From the NCBI GenBank assembly GCA_036346375.1, contig CM070504.1:6197890-6261889 (forward strand): a DNA stretch of 64,000 bases. The letters run 5' to 3'. This document shows, piece after piece, positions 46,801 to 57,041 of the stretch (the stretch's first letter is position 1; every line of letters starts with the position of its first letter). A program made the translations under genes and the position numbers. The stretch comes from Guadua angustifolia. Its lineage: Eukaryota; Streptophyta; Magnoliopsida; Poales; Poaceae. The notes beneath the pieces were generated by a model that saw nothing but the letters and a program-made list of their open reading frames with translations, was not told where the DNA came from and made no database searches.

Positions 46801-47087
46801 CAAAGGTACGGTATGACGCCGCCTCAAAAGGCTCGTGGGTATTTTGTTAAACAGAATGATTGCATGGTTCGGTTTTCTTTTGGTTGGCGTTTGCGGTGCA
46901 ATGATGTCGTGGTGGCCTCTTCCACCCTGCCTGCCACGCGTGGTGATCCCCTTCCCACGTGCCAGCTCTACTGTTTGAAAATCATCCTTTTCCTAGCCTT
47001 ATATGATTTTTCTTTATAAATATAGCACCCTTACAAACGTAATTGTAAAAAGGCAACATATCGGTCAATCCTCAAGTGAAACGTAAT
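43876..47087. other. Gene-free intergenic stretch
   Basis: 44389-44763 (minus, 124 codons) and 46612-47019 (plus, 135 codons) are open but show no recognised domain. 46075-46350 begins TTTGTTTTGGTTTTTT and ends AAACCAAAGAACC, perhaps a decayed MITE. No gene is supported. Confidence 0.4.
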
Positions 47088-47347
47088 TGAACTAAAAAAG
47101 TTTCAAAAATTCTAAAAAATCATGGATGTACATCTCAACTTACCCCACCTACATATAAAATTTCATGATCAAATTCATCCTATACTAGCAGTTACAAAAA
47201 AACAAGCAGCAAAATGAATAGTGATGACAGTAAAAATCACTGTTTATGCTGAATTTGTCTTTGTAACTGCTAGTATAGGATGAAAAATTTTATATGTAAT
47301 GTTGAGATGTACATCATGATTTTTTCAGAATTTTTGAAACTTTTTTC
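47088..47347. mobile_element. MITE-like foldback element
   Basis: The left part (GTTTCAAAAATTCTAAAAAA, ATGGATGTACATCTCAAC, TCATCCTATACTAGCAGTTA) is mirrored on the right (TAACTGCTAGTATAGGATGA, TTGAGATGTACATCATGA, TTTTTCAGAATTTTTGAAAC). The loop is about 70 bp. No target-site duplication was established. Confidence 0.8.
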
Positions 47348-49062
47348 AAATGATTTTCACCGAGATATTTTCCTAAAAAATAGTCACATCTCCAACCGCA
47401 AACGCCTTCTAAGCTCCCACACCGCGTGAGCTCCTACCGTGCTCCTAGCACGGCAAATCGCTAAAGCTACCGAGCTCCCAAAGCATAGTAGGTGTTTCTA
47501 CGGTGCGAGGCGTAGAACGTGATACCTGTCACCTTTCAAAAATTGAGTTTGCAAGGAGGCTAAAGTTGATTTAAAAACATTAGTATGGGCTAGAAAAACT
47601 ATGATTTCACCGTCGAGTTCGTACATCGTATGTTTTTTTAAAGAAAGTTCCCGTGAGCACATGGAAAAAACAGCTGTCGTATAGTACGGAGGGCAAAGGA
47701 ACGGAGGCAACTACTTCAAAGTCTACATCTACAGTGATGTAGGCGAAGGAGCCATTGCTGCGACCGAACGGAAGCTCCGGTTCGAGCTCGGAATGCTACA
47801 GTGAACGCCACGGGCCATGCATGCATGCGGCTCTACACGTACAGCGGCTGCATGCACTGTAGCGCATCTCATCAGATCCGGATCTCTGTTTATCTGTCAC
47901 CGGTCACTTTCCTTCTAGGACTCTAGCACCGTATATAGCACTAGGCGAATACCAGTACTCCACGTCCGATCTGTGCATATTTCATCTATAGAAAAAAATA
48001 TATATCACTAGTAGAAATAAAATATTGCAGTGATCTGGATCAATATATCTACTTTTATTATAGAAAAATATTTCACGAGTAAAAAAATATTGTAGCGTTC
48101 GAAAAAATAGGACGCCTGACAACTAGCAATATCGATAGCATTATGCATAGCCGAATTTTCTGACAATTTTGGACGCCGTGAGATTAGCCAGCAGCCGGGT
48201 CGACTATTTGTGCGCACCGCGCAGTGTGGATCTGAGTTCTGAGTGGCACTGGCCGTCCGTTCAACGCCGACACATGGCCTTCGTCAGCGATTTTCGGTGC
48301 TTCCTTGCCGACACAACGTACAAAGATACAGTATAACAGCGCGACAACTTTTTTTGCTACTACTTGTGCGAAGGAATACATACGTAGAGCTATACGTACG
48401 TACACGTAGCTTAGCTGGTAGCCTGGTACAGCAACAGGAGGCAGTCCTGCTGCCTCATCACTGGAAGCATGCAGCTTACTTTGTCGGGTCGAGATCCGAG
48501 ATGCAATTAAACGGACGCGCGCTGCGTGAGATTCGCGCGGAATGCGGCTTTTCTTCTTTTCACTCACGACGGAGGAATGAATGTTTTGTTCGTTTCGGAA
48601 GAGCATTCATTGATGCCTATGGAGAAGCTAAGGTGCATCACATATTCCAAGCAAATTTTTTCTGTCCTGGCCTTCGCTCAATTTTATGTGCAAGTTTGGC
48701 TCTCATCCGAATAAAATTATAAATCTGACTTTTTACGATTACGATAGGACTTGCTCTGTATCTATATTGAAGTAGACGTCTACCATGCTCCCACACCGAG
48801 ACAGGTGGAATTGCCGCTCTCCCACGCTGTAGTAGGTGACATATGCCATCTTTTGATCCTTTCGCAGTCGAGAAAGGGATTAGATTTACAATTTTATTTA
48901 GGTACAAGTCAAATTTGAAAAAAAAGACCAACATAAAAAAACCAAAAACTCTGCATATTCACACGAGGTGACAGCCGAAGAAGGCCCACGTATTTTATTT
49001 AGCAATAGAAGAAGATGCAGGTGGAGGTCCATCTATGCGACCGACGAGGTAAAGACTTCACA
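47348..49062. other. Gene-free intergenic stretch
   Basis: Overlapping frames of 140-159 codons on both strands at 48184-48722 cannot both be genes and neither resembles a protein. Near 49015 an ATG opens a short frame (MQVEVHLCDRRGKDF) that would continue into 51146 if the inserted elements were removed, but stops soon after. Confidence 0.4.
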
Positions 49063-49070
49063 GTGAACGG
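49063..49070. repeat. Left copy of GTGAACGG, target-site duplication of the 50-51 kb hAT element
   Basis: It matches 51138-51145 exactly and is followed by CA, the first two bases predicted for that element. It is now separated from the rest of the element by the 49073-50074 segment. Confidence 0.7.
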
Positions 49071-49072
49071 CA

Positions 49073-50074
49073 TACCGCTGATGAAAGCCCCAAAAGGAGG
49101 CGGGAGAAAGGAAGACAGATTTGCTCCACCCACGTCGTTGAAGTCACACCACAGGGTTAATGGCATATTAGCTATGTATCTATGCGTTGTAACTAGAGGT
49201 GAAAACAGGATAAGAAATATCCGTCGATCCGATCGAATCCGTTTAAAATCCGCACCGATGTTATCTATATCCGTATCCGGAAAATCCGATGTAATATGGG
49301 TTAGGATATGGGAAAAGCAATATCCGATCCGTATCGAAAAATCTCATGTAATATAGGTTAGGATATAGGAAGAGCAATATCAATCCGATACAGTAAATAT
49401 CCGACCCGATATCCGGATAAAATCAGTTATTCTTCCATTAATTTGGTTCATTATTAGATAGATAGAATAGTTGTTTGATCTGGCACTAAAAACACTACTT
49501 TGTTATTAAGCGTGAACTTCAACAAATTTATCAACAAACAAATAGAGTGATGACATAATGCTTTTACCTAAATTGATTTGTTCAACTTATTTGATAAACT
49601 TCTTTTCTATTCAAATTCTGGAATTAGTTGAGTCACTAAATTGCACCTCTAACTATACTCTTGACGAATACTCATACCGGGGTACCCCACGACAAGATGG
49701 GATTATCATTTGAATATTGGCGGAGCATAAATAGGCCGTCTTAGGCCCTTGGTTACGCCCAAGGCCTCGTTGAGCCACGAAGGATCCTCGGCCTCGATCA
49801 AGCACACGGGCGCTCAGGCAGCCCGCAGTCGGGTGCACGCAGAACCCGACACGGCCTCAAGTCGGACGCCCATGAGCTCGACTTGATCTCGATCGGGGTC
49901 CCAACAACTCAACTCGGCGACCTTCGCCACGTCATTTGGTCGACTTTAGTCCGGTCACTGCCCGTGGACACGACGGTCATCTTTGGGCAAGTGGCCCCTT
50001 TAAAGCGACCAAGGGTGCGCCAAAGTCAAGCGCCGATCCCTTCACCTGTCATGCGTAGTGGAGAGCGTGTTCCC
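49073..50074 (+). repeat. Partial duplicate of 51707-52735, indel-rich copy
   Basis: From TACCGCTGATGAAAG to GTGTTCCC this 1002-bp segment parallels 51707-52735 (1029 bp) in order and orientation. It includes flanking DNA, the left arm of an hAT element (from 49194) and the first part of an LTR. The differences are mostly one- to three-base losses at C/G runs, denser in the GC-rich LTR part. Its downstream copy has the fuller, more coherent sequence. Confidence 0.9.
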
Positions 50075-51137
50075 ATGTTCAAGAAGGCGCTAGGCGCTAG
50101 TCGGGCGGTGAGGTAGGGCCTAGCGCCTAGACGGATTAATCGGGGATTAATCGGATCTAGGCGGTCAGTCCTAGGCGGCCGAATAAAATAGATTATAGTA
50201 GATATCTAGGATGTAAAGAACCAAATAACTAAGCAGTTAAGCACACAATTAGATAAATAACATAGACATACTGACATAGTACCACCCACAGACATAAGTT
50301 CTAATATACAAATTACAAAATAATAGATGGCATTAGGAAAAACCGATTACTTGCAAAATAATATATGACGACATTGATTCTAATATACTTGCAAAACCGA
50401 TTCTAATATACAAATAACCGATTGCTTGCGATGTCAGTATGTCACTAAGACTAAGAGATTAATCAAAATAATCAACCGATTGATTGCTTGGGATATAAAG
50501 CAACCTTTATCACGACTATGGGAGACCCGGTTGCTTCAGCTTGTTCGCTTAGGATATAAGAGTAGAGACACCAGACACGAGTCATCGATACAAATCGAGC
50601 GAGATAGATCGAGCGAGGAGACGTGAGCACCGAGAGAGAGGCGGCAGAGGAGCAAGCATGGGAGGAAAGCGTCGAAGACTGGGAGAGGGAAGAGGGCGTG
50701 AGGAGGGAGGCGGGAGAAGCGGAGGGGCGAGGAGAGGAGGAAGGCGGAGGGGGCGAGCAGGGAGGAGAGGCGGAGGGGCAGCGAGGAGGGAGGGAGGGCG
50801 GGAGGGAGGCGAGGGCAGAGAGGGGGAGAGGAGGCCTAGGGAGTAACTGCGTGGCGGCAGCCAGCGACGGCTAGGGTTCTGCTGTCTCACCCCGAGTCCA
50901 CCGGTTAATCGTTCTTTCGTGCGCCGCTCGTGTCTCGGCTGTTTTATTGCTCCTTGGCGAGTCCATCGAAGTCGGCCATCCGCCGAAGGCGCCGCAACGC
51001 CGTTTTCCGCCGCGCCTAATCGCGGCGCTGCGACGCCTAGGCGGCTTCACGCCTAATGGTCGCCAGGTAAATCGGTGACGGTGACATGAACGCTAAGCGG
51101 CGCTTAAGCGGCGCTAATGGCGATTTCTTGAACACTG
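50074..51137. mobile_element. Non-autonomous hAT element with GC-rich core
   Basis: The right end TTCTTGAACACTG predicts a left end CAGTGTTCAAGAA; the sequence at 50074 is CATGTTCAAGAA, one base short. After the right end comes GTGAACGG (51138-51145). The same octamer occurs at 49063-49070, followed by CA, but about 1 kb away because another segment lies between. The ends carry GGCGCTAGGCG-type words; the centre (50620-50870) is a purine-rich GGA/GAG tract with compositional open frames only. Confidence 0.8.
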
Positions 51138-51145
51138 GTGAACGG

Positions 51146-51706
51146 CAGCGATTTTGGCAGCCATTTAAGGGGGTGGAATTATGGTAGTACTACCGATAGT
51201 TTAGGGAGGCCATTAGTGAGTGTGCTCAGCTGAATTGCTGATGCCTCTGGGGGTGCCTGTCTCCTTTGGGTCCATGCATGAGCTCCGGTTGCACTCCGAT
51301 AATCCTCAGAGGCTTTGGTTTTGTGGAGCCTGTTTGTCAGCATATCCATGTGGCTAGGTTTCTTTCTCCCTGTTCTTAATTCGAGGGGTTGTATGCTTGT
51401 AGCAGCAGCAAGCATTGAAGAGAAGTGGTTTTGAACCTGGAACTCGCTTTGATGGAAGGCGTGAGGGGGCGTAAATGTGCTCACAGCTCCGGACACACAA
51501 AGGCTAGCTTTTGGCTCGTGACTCGTGAGCTCTTGTTCATGTTCGTGCCTGTCCCAGGCTCAGTGTGTAGCACCTGCGCTAGCAGTGGCGCTACTGTCTT
51601 CAGAAGCCCAGCTCTTGCTGTGCAGGCTGCAGCGTGGCAGGGCACCTGCCTGATCATTTATGGCTCGCAGTTCACAGGTTGCCTGCCATCTTGCTCATTT
51701 ATAGCT
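51146..51706. other. Unrecognised moderately GC stretch between duplicated segments
   Basis: About 560 bp of non-repetitive, gene-like composition (words such as GCAGCAGCAAGCATTG and GTGGCGCTACTGTC). It continues the host sequence that precedes 49070 if the inserted elements are removed. No protein match is recognised in any frame. It could be a UTR or gene fragment, but this is uncertain. Confidence 0.4.
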
Positions 51707-52735
51707 TACCGCTGATGAAAGCCCCAAAAGGAGGCGGGAGAAAGGAAGACAGATTTGCTCCACCCACGTCGTTGAAGTCACACCACAGGGTTAATGGCAT
51801 ATTAGCTATGTATCTATGCGTTGTAACTAGAGGTGAAAACAGGATAAGAAATATCCGTCCGATCCGATCCCGAATCCGTTTAAAATCCGCACCGATGTTA
51901 TCTATATCCGTATCCGGAAAATCCGATGTAATATGGGTTAGGATATGGGAAAAGCAATATCCGATCCGTATCCGAAAAATCTCATGTAATATAGGTTAGG
52001 ATATAGGAAGAGCAATATCCGATCCGATACCCGTAAATATCCGACCCGATATCCGGATAAAATCAGTTATTCTTCCATTAATTTGGTTCATTATTAGATA
52101 GATAGAATAGTTGTTTGATACTGGCACTAAAAAACACTACTTTGTTATTAAACGTGAACTTCAACAAATTTATCAACAAACAAATAGAGTGATGACATAA
52201 TGCTTTTACCTAAATTGATTTGTTCAACTTATTTGATAAACTTCTTTTCTATTCAAATTACTGGAATTAGTTGAGTCACTAAATTGCACCTCTAACTATA
52301 CTACTGACGAATACTCATACCAGGGGTACCCCACAGCAAGATGGGATTATCACTGAATATTGGCCGGAACGCCAAATAGGCCGTCTTAGGCCCGGTTCTG
52401 GCCCAAGGCCTCGTTGGGCCACGAAGGATCCTCGGCCTCGATCAAGCACACCAGGGGCGCTCCGACCTGGCCACAGGTCGGGTGCACCCGCAGACCCCGA
52501 CCTGGCCTCAAGTCGGACGCCCCGCAGGCTCCGACTTGATCTCAGATCGGGGTCCCAACGAGCTCCGACTCGGCGACCTTCGCCACGTCGCTGGTCGACT
52601 TTGAGCTGGTCACCTGCCCCGTGGACACGACGGTCATGCTGGGGCAAGTGGCCCCTTCCCAAGGCGACCAAGGGGTCGCCAAAGTCAAGCGCCAGTCCCT
52701 TCACCCTGTCATGCGTAGTGGAGAGACGTGTTCCC
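51707..52735 (+). repeat. Downstream copy of the 1-kb duplicated segment
   Basis: The fuller partner of 49073-50074. Here the sequence continues past 52735 into the rest of the LTR, so this copy is probably the source. Confidence 0.9.
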
Positions 52736-53595
52736 TCTCGAGGCAATGCCAGAGGGTAGCGTGACGGCGTCTGACAAGCGTACAGAGGGCAGGTGCGCAC
52801 CTTCCCAACGGAATGCTGCCCGTTGTGCCTACCAACCCGGCGTGGGACAAACAGGAACATGTCAGTCATCGGGACCAAAGACCGGGACTCCCGGGCGTAA
52901 CATACCCCTACTTTTCTTTTCCAAACTCCCGTGTAACCTACTCCTTCCGCCTATATAAAGTGAGGCAGGACCCTCAGGGAGGGGATCGATCAATCAACTA
53001 ATTGAACACATAAGTATAAGCTTACGAATTCTAGCACACTCGGCTCGAACGCTCCTACAGCTTTGAGCCCTTAGCTTCCCCTGAGCTCCCAAGCTCTTCC
53101 ACTCGGACGAGGCGTTCAAGGCCAGCCATCGCTTGTAACACCGTGTAATCTACTATACCCCGAGCAATACAGAACCACCACCACAAACTGGACGTAAGGA
53201 CATTCGGCCCGAACCAGTATACATCTTGGGCTTCCTGAGTCTAACCATTCAAGAAGCGGGAACGCGCAGCCCCTTAATTTACAAATTTACTTGCCGGTTT
53301 CACGAAACACCCACACTATCCTACGTTGAAATAATTATGACTTGAAGCTAATGTTGTAAGGTTAATGCTTCATTTGTTCTTTTACGTACACAATTATGTA
53401 CTATACTACTATCCGATTATGATATCCGATCCCGACCCGAATCCGTCAGGTATCCGCTCCGTATCCGAATCCCGAATAATCCGAATTCGTATTCATATCT
53501 GGAACATCCGTATCCGACTCCGAATCCGGAAAAAAAAATAGGTTAGGATATGGGACGAGCAATATCCGCCCGTATCCGACCCGGTTTCACCCCTA
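51828..53595. mobile_element. hAT-type non-autonomous element split by an LTR
   Basis: Left end TAGAGGTGAAAACAGG and right end CCGGTTTCACCCCTA, flanked by a perfect 8-bp duplication GTTGTAAC (51820-51827 and 53596-53603). Arms consist of repeated ATATCCGATCCG/GTATCCGAATCC words. The inner 52305-53315 portion is a probable solo LTR, so the element without it is about 760 bp. Confidence 0.92.
52305..53315 (+). mobile_element. Probable solo LTR nested in the hAT element
   Basis: About 1 kb starting TGACGAATACTCATACCAGG and ending near ACGAAACACCCACA, with TATATAAAG at about 52952 followed by GTGAGGCAGGACCC, as in grass Gypsy-type LTRs. No internal retrotransposon domain adjoins it. Flanking pentamers ACTAC and approximately ACTAT match only partly, so the exact 3' boundary is uncertain by a base or two. 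Confidence 0.75.
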
Positions 53596-53603
53596 GTTGT
53601 AAC

Positions 53604-54479
53604 GGAAACTCAATTTACGATAAAAAATTTATTTGGAAAGAACAATAACAGCGGCAAAGGTGGGTAATTAAAAAGCAATGGTAAAGATGAGTAATTAAAG
53701 AGCAGTGGCAAAAGTGGTTGATACGAGGAGAGTGCCCGATCTTCACGACGTGAGAGCAAGAAAGAGTATAACTAGCGTCACCAGAAGGAGACGATGATGA
53801 ACACCGATTCCAACCAACAACGCTCTCGGATAACTAGCTACAAGCAACCAAGATAACAGTACAACCTGGCAAACGTATTTGAAACCAACCACTGTCTCAA
53901 TACAACAACCTGAATCAAGTCATTCGCGCAACTACATTGGGAGTCGTCAAACGACCCGGATGGATAAGACCCTCCATACAGCCATTCCATAGTGGAGAAG
54001 ATACCATGGTGGCTGATTCTAAAAATTGTTCATAACATTTTTCACTTTTCACTACTTATAATATAGGAGTACGTAGGGTATTTATACTAGGAACAACCAT
54101 CCTAACTAGGTATGAAGATAAATACTAATGGATGTATGTACAAAGTCATATTGATGGAGCATTTGAGGAGTCTTTTATTATTCTCGCGCACCCACAAAAC
54201 AGTATGTGTAGTTTTCATTTAAATGGTCATAACATTTGCTTGGGAAGTCGAAACGATGCACGGTTTGAAGCGTTGGAAACTAGACTTCCATATCTTTCTA
54301 ATGATACAGCATATGAATGCTAAAATTATCAAGATTAATTCTGATGTTGCTTCTAATATCCGTATTAGTGGGTAATTTGGATGAAGTGACGCGGAAAGAA
54401 ACTCTTGATATATATAATAGAAATTAGAAGAACAAATAGTGAGCCATTGTCGTGCTTGCTTCATCTCGAACAAGGATAC
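53604..54479. other. Gene-free intergenic stretch
   Basis: Ordinary sequence between the hAT element and the AT-rich repeat. A 63-codon frame at 54132 is protein-like but unassigned. Confidence 0.4.
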
Positions 54480-56720
54480 AAATTTCGCCAAAATTCGCCA
54501 AATTTTTGTCGAAATTTTAGATTTCAGGCTACCACAAAATCCAAACTACCGACCAGGTAAAAAAATTAAAATTGCTACAGCAACCACCGAAATTTCATTT
54601 TTTTGGTGAAATTTCACCGACATTTCATGATTTTTTGCCGGTTTTCAAACTTTTAGGGCCGGATTTAGTCCAATAATCCTTAAGAAAGTCATCTTCCATA
54701 AAATTTGTTGAAAAACTGAATTTTTGAGACCTTTTAAAATTTGGACAGAAACACTTTCAATTTTTTATAAAATTGTACAAGCTTGATAATGATCTAAAAA
54801 ATTTGTATACTATCTGTAGTTGTCGACGATTCGGGAACCGGTCCCCTACCGAGCTTACTTGTTGAATGAGGGATCAACCTAAGGCCCCTTTTTCACGGGA
54901 GGTATGGCTTCTGAGGACCTGTCGAGCTTATGAAACGAGGTGGCCAAGACAATCACAACGAGCAAGGGGTCTCTTTTATCTGGTTCGGGCCTCTCACGGG
55001 GGAGATAACAACCCTACGTCCAATGATTGCACTATTATGTGAAGGTGGATTACAATGAGCTTGCTCGGGGGAGCCCTGGGTGATTCTAAGGATGACCTTC
55101 CAGGTCGACCGTAACAAGCTCTGTGTTGAAGTCCAGTTATGCGAACCCTGAACCCTTCGTGCGAGAAGGTATTTATAGGGGGTTACAACCGACACGACAT
55201 TTATTACAGGAGGCGCGCTACTGTTCCGGACGTGGGCAGCGTAGATTCCTTGTTTCCCACCGGGCGCAGCGCGACATGGGTACAGTGGGCGTGGATCGCG
55301 GGCGCGCAGACCACGGGCGTGCATATCGTGGCCGTGCAGTCCCTCGAGCCGCCGCGTAATAAATGCCAGTCGCCCTCGTGGGTCAAGCCCGGCTTTTGGG
55401 AGAAGCTCGAGGCCCCTTCGGTAGATCGGGTCGTCTGGTCGTGGACGCCCGAACAGGTACGCTCGGGGACGAGCTTGACGGAGGACGGGGGAAAGCCCGA
55501 CGGTCGGGCGGTCCGAAAATCTTCCTTGGGGATAAGGCCCGAGCACGGGCATGCTCGGAAGCTGCCGGGATACCATGGTCGGATATCGCGAATATCCAAT
55601 CCCCGACAGTAGTAGTGTAGGATCATACAAAAAAAATTTAAATAATTAAAATTCATTTGTTATCTTAAAAAATTAAAAATAGAATGAATATAATTGGGAC
55701 AATAACCTTGTTAGATTTTTATAAATTTTCTTAAGTGTGATCATGATTTAAATTTTTTATGAGAGATTAAGAATTTCCTCAGTATCATTCTATAAAATTT
55801 TCAAAAAATTTCAATTTTTTTGTTTGATCAATCAAATTTATATAAGCACTTGAACTTCATTTGTTATATTATATTTCAAAAATCAAAAAGAGAAAGAACA
55901 TAAATGCTACTGTGCCTTGTAAGAATTTTATAAATTTACTAGAGTGTGATCATGATTCAAAATTTTTCTAACATCTTAAAAATTTCCTTATCACCATTCT
56001 GTAAAATTTTCAAAAATTTTAAACCTTTTTTGATTGCTAAAGCAAATCTATGTATTGATCATCGGTCTTTTACTAGGACGAAGCATTGTCAGAATTTCTA
56101 AAAATTTATTGAGCATGATCATCATCTAAAAATTTTATATAACCATTAATGCTACATCAAGAGCATCCACACAAAATTTCAAAATTTTCTAACATGTTTT
56201 GGATTATTTTTCCTTGCGTTCAACTTTGCCGGTAGGGCTTTTAACATGACATCAACACTGTTCGAATTTTTAAAAATTCATACATCTAACTATCATCTAA
56301 GAATTTTATGGATGTGTCAGGACCTTACATAAAAAATTTCAAAATTTTATAATCTCATTTGTTCTAATTTTTATTCGGTTTAAATTTGTTAGTTAGCGTT
56401 TTATCAGCACAGTAGTAATGTTTAAATTTTTAAAAATTCATCAAATTTGATAATCATCTGAAATTTTTATGGAAATATCATAAATGTGTCAGGACTCTCC
56501 AAAAAAAATTTCAATTTTTTTGTTGCTGTTTAACACACTTTTTAGCCAGTGCAAAATGAGTGAAATTTTGACAATTTCACCCGAAATTTAGGATTTTTTC
56601 GTGGCAAACGGACCGGATTTAATTTTTAGTTTTTGGATTTCGACCGAAATTTATTCGAAATATCGAAATTTCAGATTTCAACCATATCCGGTATTTTTCC
56701 CCAAACGAAATTTAAATCCT
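54480..56720. repeat. AT-rich dispersed repeat with degenerate internal units, interrupted by a solo LTR
   Basis: Edges are rich in CGAAATTTC words (for example CCGAAATTTCATTTTTTTGG at 54588 and ATTCGAAATATCGAAATTTC near 56650). The interior repeats, at irregular intervals of roughly 200 bp, a block like GTGTGATCATGATTTAAA followed by TTTTATGAG and CATTCTATAAAATTTTCAAA. No coding content. An inverted relative lies at 62365-63390 and a same-strand fragment at about 1020-1440. Confidence 0.75.
54821..55608 (-). mobile_element. Solo LTR, 788 bp, with perfect target-site duplication
   Basis: It begins TGTCGACGATTCGGG and ends CAATCCCCGACA, flanked by GTAGT on both sides (54816-54820, 55609-55613). 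A CTATAAATACC TATA box on the minus strand (about 55167-55177) suggests its transcriptional direction. The open frames inside are not retroviral-type proteins. It inserted into the AT-rich repeat described at 54480-56720. Confidence 0.9.
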
Positions 56721-56799
56721 TAATCTCGAACCATAACAGCGGAAACCTGAACAGGTAGAGCAGGATCTCCAATAGAAGTTGAATAAAATTTCGATTTTT

Positions 56800-57041
56800 A
56801 TTCTTGCTATGGGATGAGGAAGCAATCAATTATTTTGGCAACTAGGGCCAGTGCAGGTACAAGATACAGATCACCTTATTCGTCCTCTCCACTTTCACAC
56901 ATTAAGAAAATCTGTGTTGCTGCAAACAACAGACAAGGGTGGGCATACACATCTCACGAACGATGTATGAGTTTGCCTGCAAAATCAATCATTCCAGCTT
57001 CGCAGATCATTCATTCCTAGTCGGGTGATGCAGCAGGCTTG
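56800..57041 (-). other. Probable 3' UTR of the omega-amidase gene
   Basis: Sequence downstream of the TAG stop on the minus strand, less AT-rich than the repeat that begins below about 56720. An AATAAG-type polyadenylation candidate lies near 56877-56882. The exact end is not determined. Confidence 0.45.

Noticed and set aside
48184..48722. 159-codon + frame and 140-codon - frame overlapping each other
   Set aside because: No family features, no plausible splice context, and opposite-strand overlap; likely chance.
49015..49063. Short frame MQVEVHLCDRRGKDF as an exon
   Set aside because: Even after removing the inserted elements the frame closes within about 50 codons, and no protein family is recognised.
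50582..50890. Glu/Arg/Gly-rich frames in the 50-kb MITE
   Set aside because: Driven by a purine-rich GGAGG tract; Pro/Leu-rich on the opposite strand.
54953..55656. Frames up to 225 codons across 54953-55656
   Set aside because: They lie within a solo LTR and show no retrotransposon protein motifs.
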